A stretch of DNA of 64,000 bases from Perognathus longimembris pacificus (Eukaryota > Chordata > Mammalia > Rodentia > Heteromyidae): positions 44,216,562 to 44,280,561 of the forward strand of contig NC_063168.1 in assembly GCF_023159225.1 (NCBI RefSeq), written 5' to 3'. Below, piece by piece: positions 1-11,655 of the stretch. Numbering within the stretch: position 1 is the first letter of the stretch; each line of letters begins with the position of its first letter. A model generated the notes under the pieces. The model did no database searches and was not told the DNA's origin. It was given only the letters and a program-made list of their open reading frames with translations. The position numbers and the translations under genes are program-made.

Positions 1-72
1 TATTTATACATATATATCAAGAGAGTGTGTATACATATATGGAGTGTATATGTATGTATATATGTGGGGGGT
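1..72. repeat. TATA/TGTA-rich low-complexity DNA
   Basis: The left edge is an imperfect purine-pyrimidine alternation built of ATAT and GTAT units, ending in a short G run. It abuts a LINE-1 fragment and may be its degenerate 5' flank or an older microsatellite. Confidence 0.7.
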
Positions 73-240
73 ATGGAATGTTATTCAGCCATTACAGAGA
101 ATGAAATTATGGTCTTGGAAGGCAAGTGATTGGTTGGAAGTAGCTGTCACCAGGTGAAATGAAATAAGATGGACTCAGAAAAACAAATATTGTACATTTT
201 CTCTAAGTATGGGGTACTAAGACTACTGTAGATAATTTGA
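73..240 (+). mobile_element. LINE-1 ORF2 end / 3'UTR fragment
   Basis: The text reads as the conserved end of L1 ORF2: a 'GGAATGTTATTCAGCCAT' block, then an 'AATGAAAT' block, a degenerate 'GTGAAATGAAATAAG' block, and the typical 'CAGAAAAACAAATA' stretch at the ORF2/3'UTR boundary. It is diverged and has no open frame. The 3' boundary is vague; beyond about 240 the similarity fades. Confidence 0.65.
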
Positions 241-460
241 TTAAATAAAATATATTCACAATTAACATGCAAAATATCATGCAATATTAAACTTATAAGT
301 CTACATAAATTCACAATTAAGTTTGTACTTGATTGAAAAATAAGCTGTTTTTTACATGCTAAAAATGAATTTTGAAGTGAGTAAACATCAATATGTGCTT
401 TCGATCTTAAATGCATTTTTTTCCTTTGTGTACCCTTCCTGGGAAGTGAAGTTAGGACCA

Positions 461-658
461 AGTACTGTTGTTTAGTTTCTTTTGCTCAAGGCTGGAGTTT
501 TACCACTTGAGCCACAGCTCCATTTCTGACATTTTGGGTAGTTTACTGGAAAAAGAGTCTCAAAGATTTTCCCACCCTGGCTGTTTTTCAGCTGTGATTC
601 TCAGATTTCAGTCTCCAGAGCAGCTAGTATTATAGACGTGAGCCACCGACAACCAGCC
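461..658 (-). mobile_element. B1-dID type SINE, diverged
   Basis: Read on the minus strand this is a 7SL-derived B1 unit (GTGAGCC...CTAGCTGCTCTGGAGACTGA order) followed by the tRNA-like unit ending in CTCAAGTGG / CCTTGAGCAAAAGAA. It is about 200 bp and clearly old from its scattered substitutions. No TSD was found. Confidence 0.8.
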
Positions 659-2260
659 ATATTTGTATTTTTAACCTAAAAATTAGTAAGAACAGGTCAT
701 TCTTGTCTTGTGTTTACCATGTAGTGAAGATTCATATCTCTGGCATTGGGAAGAAAGTTAAGTTTTATATTAAAATTTGCCCTTTTATATATAACACCCT
801 ACTGCTTTCCTTCCTTTCTTGACCTTTCCTTTCAGCCTAGCTTTCTACTCTGGTCTACCTCCACCTGGTGTCTCCCACACTCTTGTTCTGGTCTCCCCTT
901 CCCATTGTACTTTGGCTTTGACCATACACTTGACTTTCAGATAACTTGGAATTATGACTTCCCCGCTCCTTGCATGTAGCTATTATTTCCTAGGGTATAA
1001 TTTAGTGTCTTATAACCTTCAGTGAATATGCCAATGATTTCATTAATGGAAACTCATATTTGTTCTTTGTAAAGCAGCCAGGTTGCTATCATCAGGACCA
1101 AGGCAAAAACAAGAAAATTAGGCTTGATGGTCACATGAGGAAGAAGATTGAACATTTCTACCTAAGAAATATTTACTTATATTAAAAGCTGATGCATACT
1201 AGAACAAGTGACCAAGTAAGTGCATTTTGGATTTCCTGCACTGAAGAGCTTTGTTCCTTTAATAGCTTGGCTTGATAGATATAGTCTTTGCAGAAGGCCA
1301 TAATTACACTACACCATAGCTAAAAAGTCATTTTCTATTTCAAGAATTACTCAATGTTCCATTCCTCTAAACAAAACAAAACAGAATGTTTGGGTTTGTT
1401 TTTTTCCCCTGCAACAACAATACAATTGACTGTGATTCCCAAGCTACAATATTTTCCTAAGTTAATGATGAGTATCTATGAAATAAAGAGATGCTTTTCC
1501 AAAAGACAGCATTGTCTTTTATAGTTACCTTGGAGGACCAACAGGACATTATCTGAAAACTTATGAACATACTTTCTTTTAGAATTGTATAGCTTTACAA
1601 TGTCATTTTCTTTCATTTGCTTTTCTTTGAGACAACAAACCTTAGCTCTATATATCAAAAGCTCTTTGAAAAACTGATCCTCTGTTTTATCTATCTCCAT
1701 GTCACTAAAAACTAAAGTGGTACTTTCTACATAGAAAATAGTAAACAAACACTCACTGAATGTTTAAATAAATAACTGTTTTATCCCCCACTAGACCATG
1801 AAGGGAAATAATGAACCTCAAATTAAAGTAGAAGTGCAAAAGAAGCCTCTCCTGTAGAAACAGAAAAGGTTGAAAATTCATAGTGCATGCTGCAGAATAT
1901 ATTAGTTGATTTTCATACATTTTGTGACAGATCATATAGGCTAACATACACACAGAGCTTCCACACACAATGTCAGTGTGATCCATATTTTTACCACTTA
2001 ATCTCATTTTTTTTTTTTTAGCCATTAAGAGACTAAGAAAAGATCACATTTTGAATATCTGCATGGCAGATTTGCAGGTGTTGAAAAATAATTGTTTATT
2101 TCAGAATGTTTGATGTGAATGCTGTAATAGTTCATGAATGTGAAGGTCAGAATCTCTCAATTGTAGAACAAAGTGCGTAGGGGTGAAATTTAGAAAAGCT
2201 CTTGTGGTATTATTTTGTTTTTCATTCTTTCTATTTTCCAGACAAATAACTCAGCCTTTC
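659..2260. other. Unassigned AT-rich DNA
   Basis: I recognise no repeat family, exon or RNA gene here. Open frames on both strands are short (90 codons or fewer), low in complexity and without recognisable domains. A T9-12 tract lies near 2010. Confidence 0.6.
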
Positions 2261-2708
2261 TGTCAGTAGCCTTTCTGTCACTGTGACAAAATACCTGAAT
2301 GTGTCAACTAAGGGAGAAATAGTTTACTTTAGGTCTTGTTTTCAGAGGTTTCAGTCACATTGTTGGTTCTGGTGTTTTTAGGCCTGAGGCAAAGCAGAAA
2401 CATCCTAGAGTAAGGACTTGATAAAGGAAAGCTACTCACCTTTGTTAGCTAGGAAACATAGGGTGATAAGCAACAGGGAAGGGACAGGGTCAGTAATATT
2501 ATTCAAATACATGTCCATTTCCTCCAGGTTGGCCTCACTTTCCACAGTTCCACCACTTGCCAATTGTCTATTTCAATAGTAACTCTACTAGAGGTTTACC
2601 CTATGGGTTAGGTCAGAGCTCTCAAGATCCAATGTCTGTTAGAAGTACCCCAAGACGTGGCTTTTCTAATTTCCTATTCATCTTTCAATCTAATTAAGTT
2701 GACAATCA
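2261..2708 (-). mobile_element. Solo LTR, rodent MaLR-like (ERVL-MaLR class)
   Basis: Read on the minus strand, the block starts TGATTGTC and ends in the MaLR-typical terminal segment containing 'TATTTTGTCACAGTGACAG' and a terminal ACA. The length of about 450 bp fits a MaLR LTR. No internal retroviral sequence or second LTR is nearby, so it is a solo LTR. The assignment to an MTE/MLT1-like group is from memory; the TG...CA-type ends and the terminal motif are visible. Confidence 0.65.
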
Positions 2709-3628
2709 AGATGTACCATCATAGCTGGGAACTGCTTCTATACAAAATGTAGGAAATGTATTTCTCAAGTAAAACTGAAAATAACTGATTCAAGTTTAGA
2801 GAAACAGAAGATCAGAATTGCAAGGTAATCTTATAATTGGCTATGTATATTTATTCTTAGTTGGGATAAATTCTAAGCTAAATTGAATGCTGGGGAAATA
2901 GGTTGCCACCCAGTCAGTAGCACCATGAAACCTCATGTGACCTGAGGCAATTTTCATCATTAATATTTCACTTCATCAAGTAAAGATAAGTTATGTTCTC
3001 AGTGAACAAACTGATGTGCAACAATCATGCCTTGTGTCTTGGTGAAAACAAGCTCATTTAAATTCCAGATCAAATAAAAATTACCTTTGACTAGATAAGA
3101 GTATGACCTAAGCAATAGGATTGTGTCATTCCTAGATTAATATGCAAATTTCAATTAAAAGTTTTGAACATAAGGGTAATTTATAATTTTGCAGCAAAAT
3201 ATATTTTTATATTGCTTTTTTGGAATCAATATTGGGATGAACATGGGAAGAAATATTTAAGCTAGCAATTTAGCCAAGTAGACTAAGTCTAACAACTTAG
3301 CATTTATAATTCAAGGGGATTTGCTTTGGACACTATCTCTTACCTTGTCAATGACTCAGAGTGAGGTCTATAAGCATTTGTAAATTCAGGGATTTAAGGT
3401 CTCATGATAATTCTCTCTGAACATCAAGGATTAATGAAGCATAATTTATTCATCTCCTTTTCCCTAACCTTTGTAAAGCTCATTATTGGCTCCTTCTATA
3501 AGGTTTATCAGTTCACTATCAGCTAATTTATTTCAAGTATCAGGGTACTTCCCATGTCAAATATCTAGTACGGTTAACCACCAGTATACATTATTCCATC
3601 CCTACAAAGTCTAATTCTCATGTAGATA
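2709..3628. other. Unassigned AT-rich DNA
   Basis: No recognisable repeat or coding signal. The base composition is uniformly AT-rich, with scattered A and T runs. Confidence 0.6.
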
Positions 3629-3693
3629 AAATGAAGCACATCCCTCTTTTGCATGTTTCCTTATATAAAATTGAATGCTATTTTAATTTTTAA
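3629..3693. repeat. Left copy of a 65-bp direct duplication flanking a SINE
   Basis: These 65 bases recur at 3914-3978 with one mismatch (an A/C difference in the GCATG/GCCTG segment). They sit exactly at the two ends of an ID-dimer SINE, so this is either an exceptionally long target-site duplication or a pre-existing tandem duplication that received the SINE at its junction. Confidence 0.95.
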
Positions 3694-3913
3694 TGGGGGC
3701 TGGGAATATGGCCTAGTGGCAAGAGCGCTTGCCTCGTATACTTGAAGCCCTGGGTTTGATTCCCCAGCACCACATATACAGAAAATGGCCAGAAGTGGCG
3801 CTGTGACTCAAGTGGCAGAGTGCTAGCCTTGAGCAAAAAGAAGCCAGGGACAGCGCTCAGGCCCTGAGTCCAAGGCTCAGGATTGGCAAATAAATAAATA
3901 AATAAATAAAAAT
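3694..3913 (+). mobile_element. ID-dimer SINE (IDL-Geo-like)
   Basis: The left unit is an ID-type tRNA-Ala-like head: GGGCTGGGAATATGGCCTAG, an A-box-like segment, and the B box GGTTTGATTCC. After CACCACATATACAGAAAA comes a second tRNA-like unit (GCTGTGACTCAAGTGG...CCTTGAGC...CCTGAGTCCAAGG). The tail is (AAAT)n. The element is nearly full length at about 200 bp and is flanked by the 65-bp duplication. Confidence 0.95.
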
Positions 3914-3978
3914 AAATGAAGCACATCCCTCTTTTGCCTGTTTCCTTATATAAAATTGAATGCTATTTTAATTTTTAA
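3914..3978. repeat. Right copy of the 65-bp direct duplication
   Basis: Matches 3629-3693 with a single substitution. It follows immediately on the (AAAT)n tail of the SINE. Confidence 0.95.
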
Positions 3979-5896
3979 GTATGCAAAAGGCTGTAAATAA
4001 TTTAAATTTACATTTTGATGAGTTGGGAGTGGTTTATGTACCCCTGAAACCATTCATACTATCTATTCCACAAGCCTACCTATTGAAGACAAAAGTTTGT
4101 GGCTGTTGGCTTTTTGTTTCTTAATTAAGAACTTTTTACATAAGACCTACATTCTTACACATTTTAAGCACAATATATAGTATGATTAACTATAGAAGTA
4201 TGCTGTATGGCAGATCTGTATTTCCGTTTCCTTTGACTATTATTTCCCATCTCTCTCGTCCCCATTTCTCTTTAATACAACAATTCACCTATGTTTCTGT
4301 CAGTTATTTAATGGAATATAAAATAAAAGCATAAACCTTTGTTGAACTTGATTATGGGTCTAGCTCACCAAGAAAACCTATTGACCAGGCATAGTTTAAC
4401 TTATTAAATACACTATAATAAGAAAGAAAAACACCTAGCCCAAGTCTTCTTAGTGTGCCAAAGGTGGAAAAATGTATATAGAGTTTGGAGACTAGATTTC
4501 AAATGGCTTAAAATGAGTGTTTTATAGTGGTGAGGTGGTTGGTGTTGGATGAGATTGATGACACAATTGTTTAAGAATAGTAAGTGAATGCATGGGCATG
4601 AAGCCCTGATAAGAAAACAGTGGTTTCATTTATGAGCTACTTGATCAAATGAGAAGGTTGTTGTTCAATAAAAGAGTAGTTACCCAATCGAGCCAATTGT
4701 TTGCTCTGTTTAGATAAGTTTGCAATAATCTCCTCAAAAAATTTTACAGGAACAGCAAATTTACTCATTGATTTATAGTTGTAAATCTCTAGTGTTGTTA
4801 TATGGGAATGCTGGTCCACATTCTCAGGGCTTATGAATATAAAATCAAATATAATTGCAAGAAACCTCTTATCTAATGTCAATGACAAGACATGTGGACA
4901 ATGACAAATGTGGAGTGGAGAGGAATGAGAAGATACAACATTAAAAAAAAAACAACACAAAAAACTAGGATCTAACAAACTCACTGCAGTTGAACACATG
5001 TATAATAGAGAAGGACTCTGGAATACTCCATACTTCTCTTACCTGAATATTTTAGCAAATAGTGGCAATAGCAAACTTGGTAAAAATATGGAGAAAATAG
5101 AAGAGGAAAATAAAAGATATTGCCCATACTATGTAACATATCTTAGGATAAGATGATAACTGGGAAGTTCTCTACATGAGTCAGTATTTGGGGGAAAGAA
5201 TGTAGTGATAACTTAAATATTCTGTCTTATCTGGTAGTACAGTTCATAAAAATACACAAGATCAGGGATATAATGTGCAGAATAAGGAAAAACTGAAGGA
5301 TTAAACCTTTTTTAACGTCAAGATTTAATAGACAGGCAGAAAAGAATCCAGTCAAATCCACATGAGAATCACAGAAGTCAAGTGAATTATGAGTGTTCCC
5401 TAGAGCCTACAGTGTCAAATACTGAAGAATATTTATGGAGATACAGAACAGAAGCTACCATGGGATGAATGGAATACTAAGAATATCTTTAGTATCAATA
5501 ACTTTAGTGGAATGAAAAGAAAAAGAAAAATGGAGACTTCTTATCTCTCTTCTAGTTTTATTCCTCAATATAAACTCCCTATTGCATTCAAACATCATAT
5601 GAAGATAACAGTTTCTTTTTCTATCAGCCATTTCCATGACAATAAATTTTTTATCAGTCTCCAAATCTCTGTCTGTATTCTCAGTGAAATGGGAATTTAT
5701 TGTTCTTTTGTCTCACCAAAATTCTATGCTGCAGAACCCATGTTATGTTATCTAGATGTGAAGCAGGTCTCCCTTCCCATTACAGAAGCCCAAAATATCA
5801 GATATTTCTGTCATGTCTTGTGGTTCAAGGATCGAAGACACAACTTTCGATTTTGACCTAGGAGCTAATGAGACAAAGAGTTGAGATCCTTGTGAG

Positions 5897-5899
<3 letters not shown>
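3979..5899. other. Unassigned AT-rich DNA
   Basis: No repeat family or exon recognised. The open frames near 4637-4999 (minus) and 5512-5856 (plus) have low-complexity composition and no domain I recognise. I treat them as chance. Confidence 0.6.
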
Positions 5900-5987
<88 letters not shown>

Positions 5988-5988
5988 G
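5900..5988. repeat. (TC)n microsatellite
   Basis: A nearly perfect TC dinucleotide tract of about 85 bases, interrupted near its right end by GTCTT. The minus strand reads as an Arg-Glu repeat in an open frame, which is an artefact of the repeat. Confidence 0.98.
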
Positions 5989-6149
5989 GAAATAGAGACT
6001 AGAAGATAGCATACAGATTGAACTCTCTTGGCTAAGAAACTGGAACAAGTGAAAAAGTTTATGCTTTAGTGGCAGAAGCAATGAGAGTAATTTCTTCACC
6101 AGAGTAGTTCTGCATTGTGCTTACTCTTTAGTCATAAAAAGAAACACTG

Positions 6150-6240
6150 TCCCCTTACTGAGAGCTTATGATGTACTAGGTATTGACCTAAGGGTTGTCT
6201 TTGAAATTATATTTTCTCAACCTCAGTTTGAACTGATACT
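6150..6240 (-). repeat. Possible MIR remnant
   Basis: The order 'TACTAGGTATTGACCTAAGGG' followed by TTCTCAACCTCAGTTT resembles the minus strand of MIR. It is strongly diverged, so the assignment is tentative. Confidence 0.4.
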
Positions 6241-6299
6241 TCTCTGGCATATGAATGTCAGGGGATGGGATGTTTTGTAGCATTTATGATCTCTATCCA

Positions 6300-6737
6300 T
6301 GTTATGGATTTGATATAAAGCATACAAAAAATGACTTGACTCCTGGTGGATGGATAAAATCCTTGATTGGTAATTGAGTCATGAAGGCTCTGACCTAATC
6401 AATGAGTTGATACATAGAAGGATTCAAAATCTGATTATATGATTTGATGGTACGATTGGGAATTGATGGAAATTTATAGAGATGGAGACTAGTTGGAGCA
6501 ATGAGATCCCTGGGGTCATGTCCTTAAGGCTTTTACTTTTGTCTCTGTATTATCCACTGGCTGCCTGATCACCATAAGAATGGCAACTTTGCACATTATC
6601 CCTGTTATGATGTTCTTCTGCTTAATGGAACTAGCTATCATGGGCTATAACTTCTGAAATCATGAGTCAATACAAATCTTTTCTCCTCTTAAGTTGTTTC
6701 TCTAAGCTATTTGACATGGAGACAAAAAACTAATACA
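6300..6737 (+). mobile_element. Solo LTR, MaLR-like (ERVL-MaLR class)
   Basis: The block begins TGTTATGGATTTG and ends with the MaLR terminal order: CATGAGTCAATACAAATC, then TTAAGTTGTTTCTCTAAG, then a terminal TAATACA. It is about 438 bp. The polyadenylation hexamer position carries a decayed AATACA. There is no adjacent gag- or pol-like sequence, so it is a solo LTR. The orientation is opposite to the LTR at 2261-2708. Confidence 0.8.
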
Positions 6738-6904
6738 ACCAACTAGATTCCAGTAGCATCCTCTCAGGTATGATTTAAAAAATGTCTCCAGTCTATGCCA
6801 ACAGCCCCTGTAGGGCTGCATAAACTCATTCAATATTCACCATCACTCTAAGATGTGAGCAAGCTAACTTCTCAAAGGGTCAAAAAGGCTAAGTTCATCT
6901 TTCC

Positions 6905-7111
6905 TTTTTTTTTTTTTTTGGCTAGTCCTGGGCCTTGGACTCAGGGCCTGAGCACTGTCCCTGGCTTCTTCCCGCTCAAGGCTAGCACTCTGCCACTTGA
7001 GCCACAGCGCCGCTTCTGGCCATTTTCTGTATATGTGGTGCTGGGGAATCGAACCTAGGGCCTCGTGTATCCGAGGCAGGCACTCTTGCCACTAGGCTAT
7101 ATCCCCAGCCC
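6905..7111 (-). mobile_element. ID-dimer SINE, young GCGGGAAG subtype
   Basis: Full-length dimer read on the minus strand: GGGCTGGGGATATAGCCTAG head, B box GGTTCGATTCC, then the second unit with AGCGGCGCTGTGGCTCAAG and CTTGAGCGGGAAGAAG, then an A-run tail (T run 6905-6919 on plus). The 12-13 bp TSD TCATCTTTCCTTT lies at 6896-6908 and 7113-7125. It shares diagnostic bases with the copies at 39856 and 57202. Confidence 0.95.
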
Positions 7112-7125
7112 CTCATCTTTCCTTT

Positions 7126-7799
7126 ACAAATTAGCAGTGGGGTACAATTTGGGGTTTTGCTTGTTTTCCTCAATTTTTCAGTTCTGTCTTTTGCTGTTTT
7201 AAAATACACCAGCCTGTTGGAATTTTTCCTTTCTCTCATTGGAATAAAACAGTTGGTGCTTTCCTGCAGATGTAATATGAAAGTTATGAACTTAGGAAAA
7301 CGTCATGGTTTTCTTGTTTTTTTCCATCTGGATGGTAATTTCCAAGGTGAAGCCTCTCTCTAAACACTAAAGTAAAGCTTCAAATCCTCATTAAAGCACA
7401 ATCTACAAAATAATAGGCTCTACTGTGTAATGAGGCAACTTAACATCTCATTTTCCAAATCGTAGGTCACAGGAAATTTCTTTCCCCATTAAATGCATAG
7501 ATGACAGGTAATCACAGGTTGGTTCATCCCTCCACTGAGATATCTGGATGCTGTTTTGTTCTGAAGATGCCTTACATCCTCCAGAAACATCTCCCTGAAC
7601 AGGACCTACTCACATCAGAAATTCCTTGCTAAGTTATATACTCAGATGCATGCTTGCTTAAAATCAGAGGGTGAAAGTTTTAAAACATATTGCATGCAAA
7701 CTTCCTCCAAAATGCCTTAAATCTGATTAGGAAACAAAAAGATATTTAATAAATTAAGTACAGGAACTTCTAGTCATATGGATGAGTTCAAAGCCTGTT
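7126..7799. other. Unassigned AT-rich DNA
   Basis: No recognisable repeat or coding exon. The left part continues a T-rich stretch next to the SINE target. Confidence 0.55.
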
Positions 7800-7965
7800 T
7801 CATCCTTATCTGCCTGCTAGTTCTAGAATGTTGGCCTCTAGTCTCAATCAGAAATAGAATAGAGGTAATCATGCAGAATGTCATTGTGAGAGCTAAATGA
7901 GATGAGAATGCAGGGTATCCAATTTATTTCAGCAAATGTTAATTATTATCATTATGGTTACTTGA
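7800..7965 (+). repeat. MIR remnant
   Basis: The 3' half follows the MIR order: TCATTGTGAGAGCTAAATGA, then a degraded 'cagcaaatgttaattattat' end with CATTAT. The 5' half is strongly decayed and its limit is uncertain. Confidence 0.6.
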
Positions 7966-8013
7966 TTGTGTCCTTTTCCTCAGCAGAGCTATTTACCGGT
8001 CATTTCCTTTTAC

Positions 8014-8082
8014 TATACATACAAGCACACATGTGTGCACACACACATACACGCATACACACGCATGCACACACACCAATGA
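8014..8082. repeat. CA-rich imperfect microsatellite
   Basis: An interrupted (CA)n tract with CATG, CGCA and TACA interruptions, so an old decayed dinucleotide repeat. Confidence 0.85.
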
Positions 8083-9879
8083 TTTTATGTGTTTGTACAT
8101 CTTCAAATTTTAGACTTTACTTTTCTCCAATCTTCAGAAACACATAGTCCTTTCACAAATAATGGTATCACTCAACCTTTCAACTATGTAATTAGAAAAT
8201 AAAGACAGGCATTTTAAGCTGAATCCACAGTACAGGAAGGATTTGAGCAGGCATCTTCTTATTGCATGATGGTTCCTCAGTATCTTATGAGCCATTCTAA
8301 TTTCCATTTGACTCATATGTCATTATTAAATAGTTTTTATTAATATATCTTTTTCAGTTTATAATAAATGAGGAAGTTGAGTTACGGGGACAATCGGTAT
8401 TTCTGTCACTTCTAACCATATCTGAACTCATACAAGTCCATATGAGCCACACAGGATCATGTAAGGTAGCAAATGGGAAAAAAGTCACCTTTAATTCAGA
8501 GCAAGCAAAAAGGAAGTCAGAACCAAGTGCCGCTGAATGTGGAAGCTACAGCCAGTGTAAATCTCTGATCCTATTCTTTATGATCATGGACAACAAATGA
8601 CCCTCTCCATCTCTGCAAAGGTAATTCAATATTGATGCTATGAGTTGGCTATCTTGCATTACTGCTTCATTTCCAGTTTCTCTCATTGATTCAAGTTAAT
8701 ACTTCCTTTCCCATTCTCTCTGCTATGGGAATATTTTGTTTCTGACTACCTTACCCTTCTACTAGTTCCAGATTCTGCTCTCTACCTCTATACTTTCAGT
8801 TAGCAGGAAATTCCTAGAACCTATCCACTAATTTCTAGAAGCTGTAAACATGTGCCTATTTATTTTCACAACCTCTGTAAACTCACAATCCCAGCAATAA
8901 GGATTTGTCAGCATGGGATGAAAAAGAGTATACTGACATGCATGTACACTAACCTTCTCATCCATATTCTTCACACACATGCCCAATTGTGTGTTTTTCA
9001 AGTAGTCAACTCGTAGTAGTCAATTTTTCTTCTGGCTCAAATGAATACACTATGTAAGTAGTGAGCTTTTGAAATACTGTGGGTGACTGATGACTATCAA
9101 CTTTTATCTTTTACAGAATTTGAACAAACAATAGCAATAATCACTTGCAATAAAACTCATAGCCCTTGCATAAATATATGCCAAGTCAGACTAGCACCTG
9201 ACATCACCTTCACTTCTATTTTTATAGTTAAGATTACATAATTGAGGAAGTTTCATTTAAACCTTCTTCCACTTTCATTGTATTAATAGATGTTCTATAA
9301 AAATGTTGAGAGAATTATCAAAGAAATTATACAAGGAAAAAATTTCAAAAACCAAAAGGCCTATAACTTCAGATTAAAAGTTCCCACTGAGTGCCTAGTG
9401 AAATGAATGGAAACAGACCCACAAAAGAGCACATCATGAAATCTTAGAATACCAGTGATAAAGAAAAGGTTCTGAAGGTTTGGAGGAAGAAACAGGGGGC
9501 TATTATTATAAGCCATTTTGGCATTATTTGACTTTTAAAAACCACAAGCTGTAACTGCTTTCCCATAATATCCAGTCACCTTACCTTCCACAAAGCTGAA
9601 CACTAAAATGAATAATGCTCAGAGAGAAAAATTAGTATCTCATGTGTTCCTTCCACACTTACATTATTTGCTCATGAAAGTATTAACAAAATACAGTAAG
9701 CATTCTAAGAGAAATTCACCAATAGTTTCAAAGGTAATGTAGAGGTCATAATACTAGAAATCCAATTAAAAGAAAACTCAAGATTATTGGTCCAAGTAAT
9801 AGGCCACACAAAGCCATGGCAGAGATCTTGTCATATCTCACTGCTGTGTTTTTGCAGTCAGTCTATAATGCATGAGGTC
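8083..9879. other. Unassigned AT-rich DNA
   Basis: No recognisable repeat, RNA gene or exon. This is one of the longer plain stretches of the window. Confidence 0.6.
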
Positions 9880-10030
9880 ACAGAATTTTAAGGAAAATTG
9901 ATCCAGTCCAACTTTTCTGTCTAATGAGCACTTGGTGTCAGTAAAGTCTCAAAGGACATTCAGTGAATGAATGATACCAGATGACTTTAACACAGCCTGT
10001 CTGCTCCTAGTTTTCAGATAACTAAAGTTA
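9880..10030 (+). repeat. Possible ancient MIR/L3-like remnant
   Basis: 'GATCCAGTCCAACTTTTCTG' and the following TTTTCAGATAACTAAAG resemble the 'ATCCAGTCCAACCC...ACAGATGAGGAAACTGAGG' order of an ancient mammalian-wide repeat. Only these anchor words match, so confidence is low. Confidence 0.35.
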
Positions 10031-10411
10031 TCTCTCTTAAATATAGGAAGTTCTTAATTGTCTGTGCTGAGTCAGTACCGGAAATGATGAAATGCCAGAA
10101 AACTGAGTTTGAGCCAAAGCTTTGTTACAAAGTGTTCTTGTTGTCAAAACGGTGGTTGATTTACCAATCATATCGTGCCTTTCTGAATCACTAGCAGACA
10201 TTTTTATTGTCTCAGATTTTGTAGGGTGGTGTGGATGAGGTGCTGGGGCTCTTGCTATTGGCATTTTCTGGTTAAAGTAGATAAGCCTGCAAAGTGTCAG
10301 TCTTCTGGAGGCTGAGTAACCCTCCTTAAAACAAAATGAAACAAACAAGCAACAAACACTAAGTCTTTCAATTTCTTTACAAATGGCAAAATACCATTTT
10401 TTTCTCATGGA

Positions 10412-10824
10412 TGGTTAAAATTTCACTGTGTATGCATTCCATATTTTCTTAATCCATTTATTCATTGACAGACATCTAGGTGGATTTCATATCTTGGATA
10501 TGATGAATAGTGCAGCAATAAACATGGTTGTGCTGGTGGATTTTCTGTATTTTAGTTTGTAATCTTTTGGGATAAATGCCTAGGAGTGGAATTTCTGGAT
10601 CATAGGACAGTTCTATGATTATTTGAGGAACCTTCATATTGCTATCCACAGTAGTTGAAGAAGCTTACATTCCTACCAACAGAATATAGGGTTCCCTTTT
10701 GGACATATCCTTGCCAACACCTATTTATTATTATTCTAACTGGGGTGAGGTACAAGCCCAGTGTTGTTCTGATTTGCATTTCCTTTATAGCCATGAATTC
10801 TGAACATTTCTTCGTGTGTCTTTG
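10412..10824 (-). mobile_element. Older LINE-1: inverted 5' segment (ORF2 C-terminal region)
   Basis: Read on the minus strand this is L1 ORF2 text running from the GCAAATCAGAACAACACTGG region to the 'GGAATGCATACACAGTG' segment. It carries stop codons and indels. At about 10824 the strand switches, and downstream L1 text continues on plus at 10825. That head-to-head arrangement is the signature of twin-primed reverse transcription, so 10412-12660 is one L1 with an inverted 5' part. Confidence 0.85.
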
Positions 10825-10872
10825 TTAAGTGAAGTAAGTCAGGCCAAGAGAGACAAAAGATTCACGTTTTCC

Positions 10873-10933
<61 letters not shown>

Positions 10934-11132
10934 ATATGTATATATATGCTAGATTTAGCTTCCAAACTCAAAAGTAAATATGTCTGGTGCTATGAAAATG
11001 TAAAATAAAGTAGATAAAAAAGAGATTTAAAATAGTGCAATTTCTTATAAAAACAAAATCAAAGTTCTGCAATAAAATTAAAGAAGTCAGTAATCAAAAA
11101 AGGTAGGGGGTAATAAAAAAAAAGGTAGGGTG
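10825..11132 (+). mobile_element. Older LINE-1: 3' segment, left half (ORF2 end and 3'UTR)
   Basis: Starts 'TTAAGTGAAGTAAGTCAGGC', the conserved end of L1 ORF2, in plus orientation directly after the inverted segment. It then runs through a TG microsatellite and 'TAGATTTAGCTTCCAAACTC' into 3'UTR. It is interrupted at 11133 by a younger L1 and resumes at 12497. Confidence 0.8.
10877..10935. repeat. (TG)n microsatellite
   Basis: About 20 TG units followed by TATG and TATA units, lying within the older L1 3' segment. Confidence 0.97.
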
Positions 11133-11134
11133 AG

Positions 11135-11620
11135 ATGGACAAATGGGACTGCATCAAACTGCAGAGCTTCTGTAGGGCAAAGGACATACCTCGCAAAGTA
11201 AACAGAAAGCCTACAGTTTGGGAAAAGATCTTTACAGGCCATAAAAGAGACAAAGGTCTCATATTTAAAATATATACAGAACTAAAAAAATTAAATTCCT
11301 CCAAAACAAAACTGCAAAGACCCAACAGCCCCCTCAACAAGTGGGCTAAAGACTTAAAAAGAGACTTCTCTGATGAGGAAATGAGAATGGCCAAGAGACA
11401 TATGAAAAAGTGTTCTACGTCACTGGCCATAAAAGAAATGCAAATCACAACAACATTGAGATTCCATCTCACCCCAGTAAGAATGTCCTATATCAAGAAA
11501 ACTAACGATAACAACTGTTGGAGGGGATGTCGCCAAAAGGGAACCCTACTTCATTGTTGGTGGGAATGTAACTGGTTCAGCCACTCTGGAAAGCAGTATG
11601 GAGATTCCTCAGAAGGCTAA
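11135..11620 (+). pseudogene. LINE-1 ORF2 C-terminal fragment
   Basis: A 161-codon open stretch of L1 ORF2 downstream of the reverse transcriptase. It contains the C-terminal cysteine motif C-x3-C-x7-H-x4-C, read as CWRGC...LLHCWWEC and intact in spacing. The frame breaks near 11575, and ORF2 text continues in another frame (11656-11868, KMWYIYTMEF). There is no endonuclease or RT domain, so it cannot encode active machinery. Confidence 0.93.
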
Positions 11621-11655
11621 ACATACAGCTACCCTATGACCCAGCAGCCTCACTT

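Noticed and set aside
3694..3785. tRNA-Ala-like sequence with A and B boxes as a possible tRNA gene
   Set aside because: It is the head of an ID-dimer SINE. The acceptor stem does not pair as in a tRNA, the sequence continues into a second unit and A-rich tail, and it recurs many times in the window.
5752..6099. Minus-strand 115-codon open frame with a long Arg-Glu repeat
   Set aside because: The repeat is the translation of the (TC)n microsatellite. The flanks show no domain.
2261..6737. The LTRs at 2261-2708 and 6300-6737 as the two ends of one provirus
   Set aside because: They are in opposite orientation, differ in sequence, and the DNA between shows no gag/pol-like text. They are independent solo LTRs.
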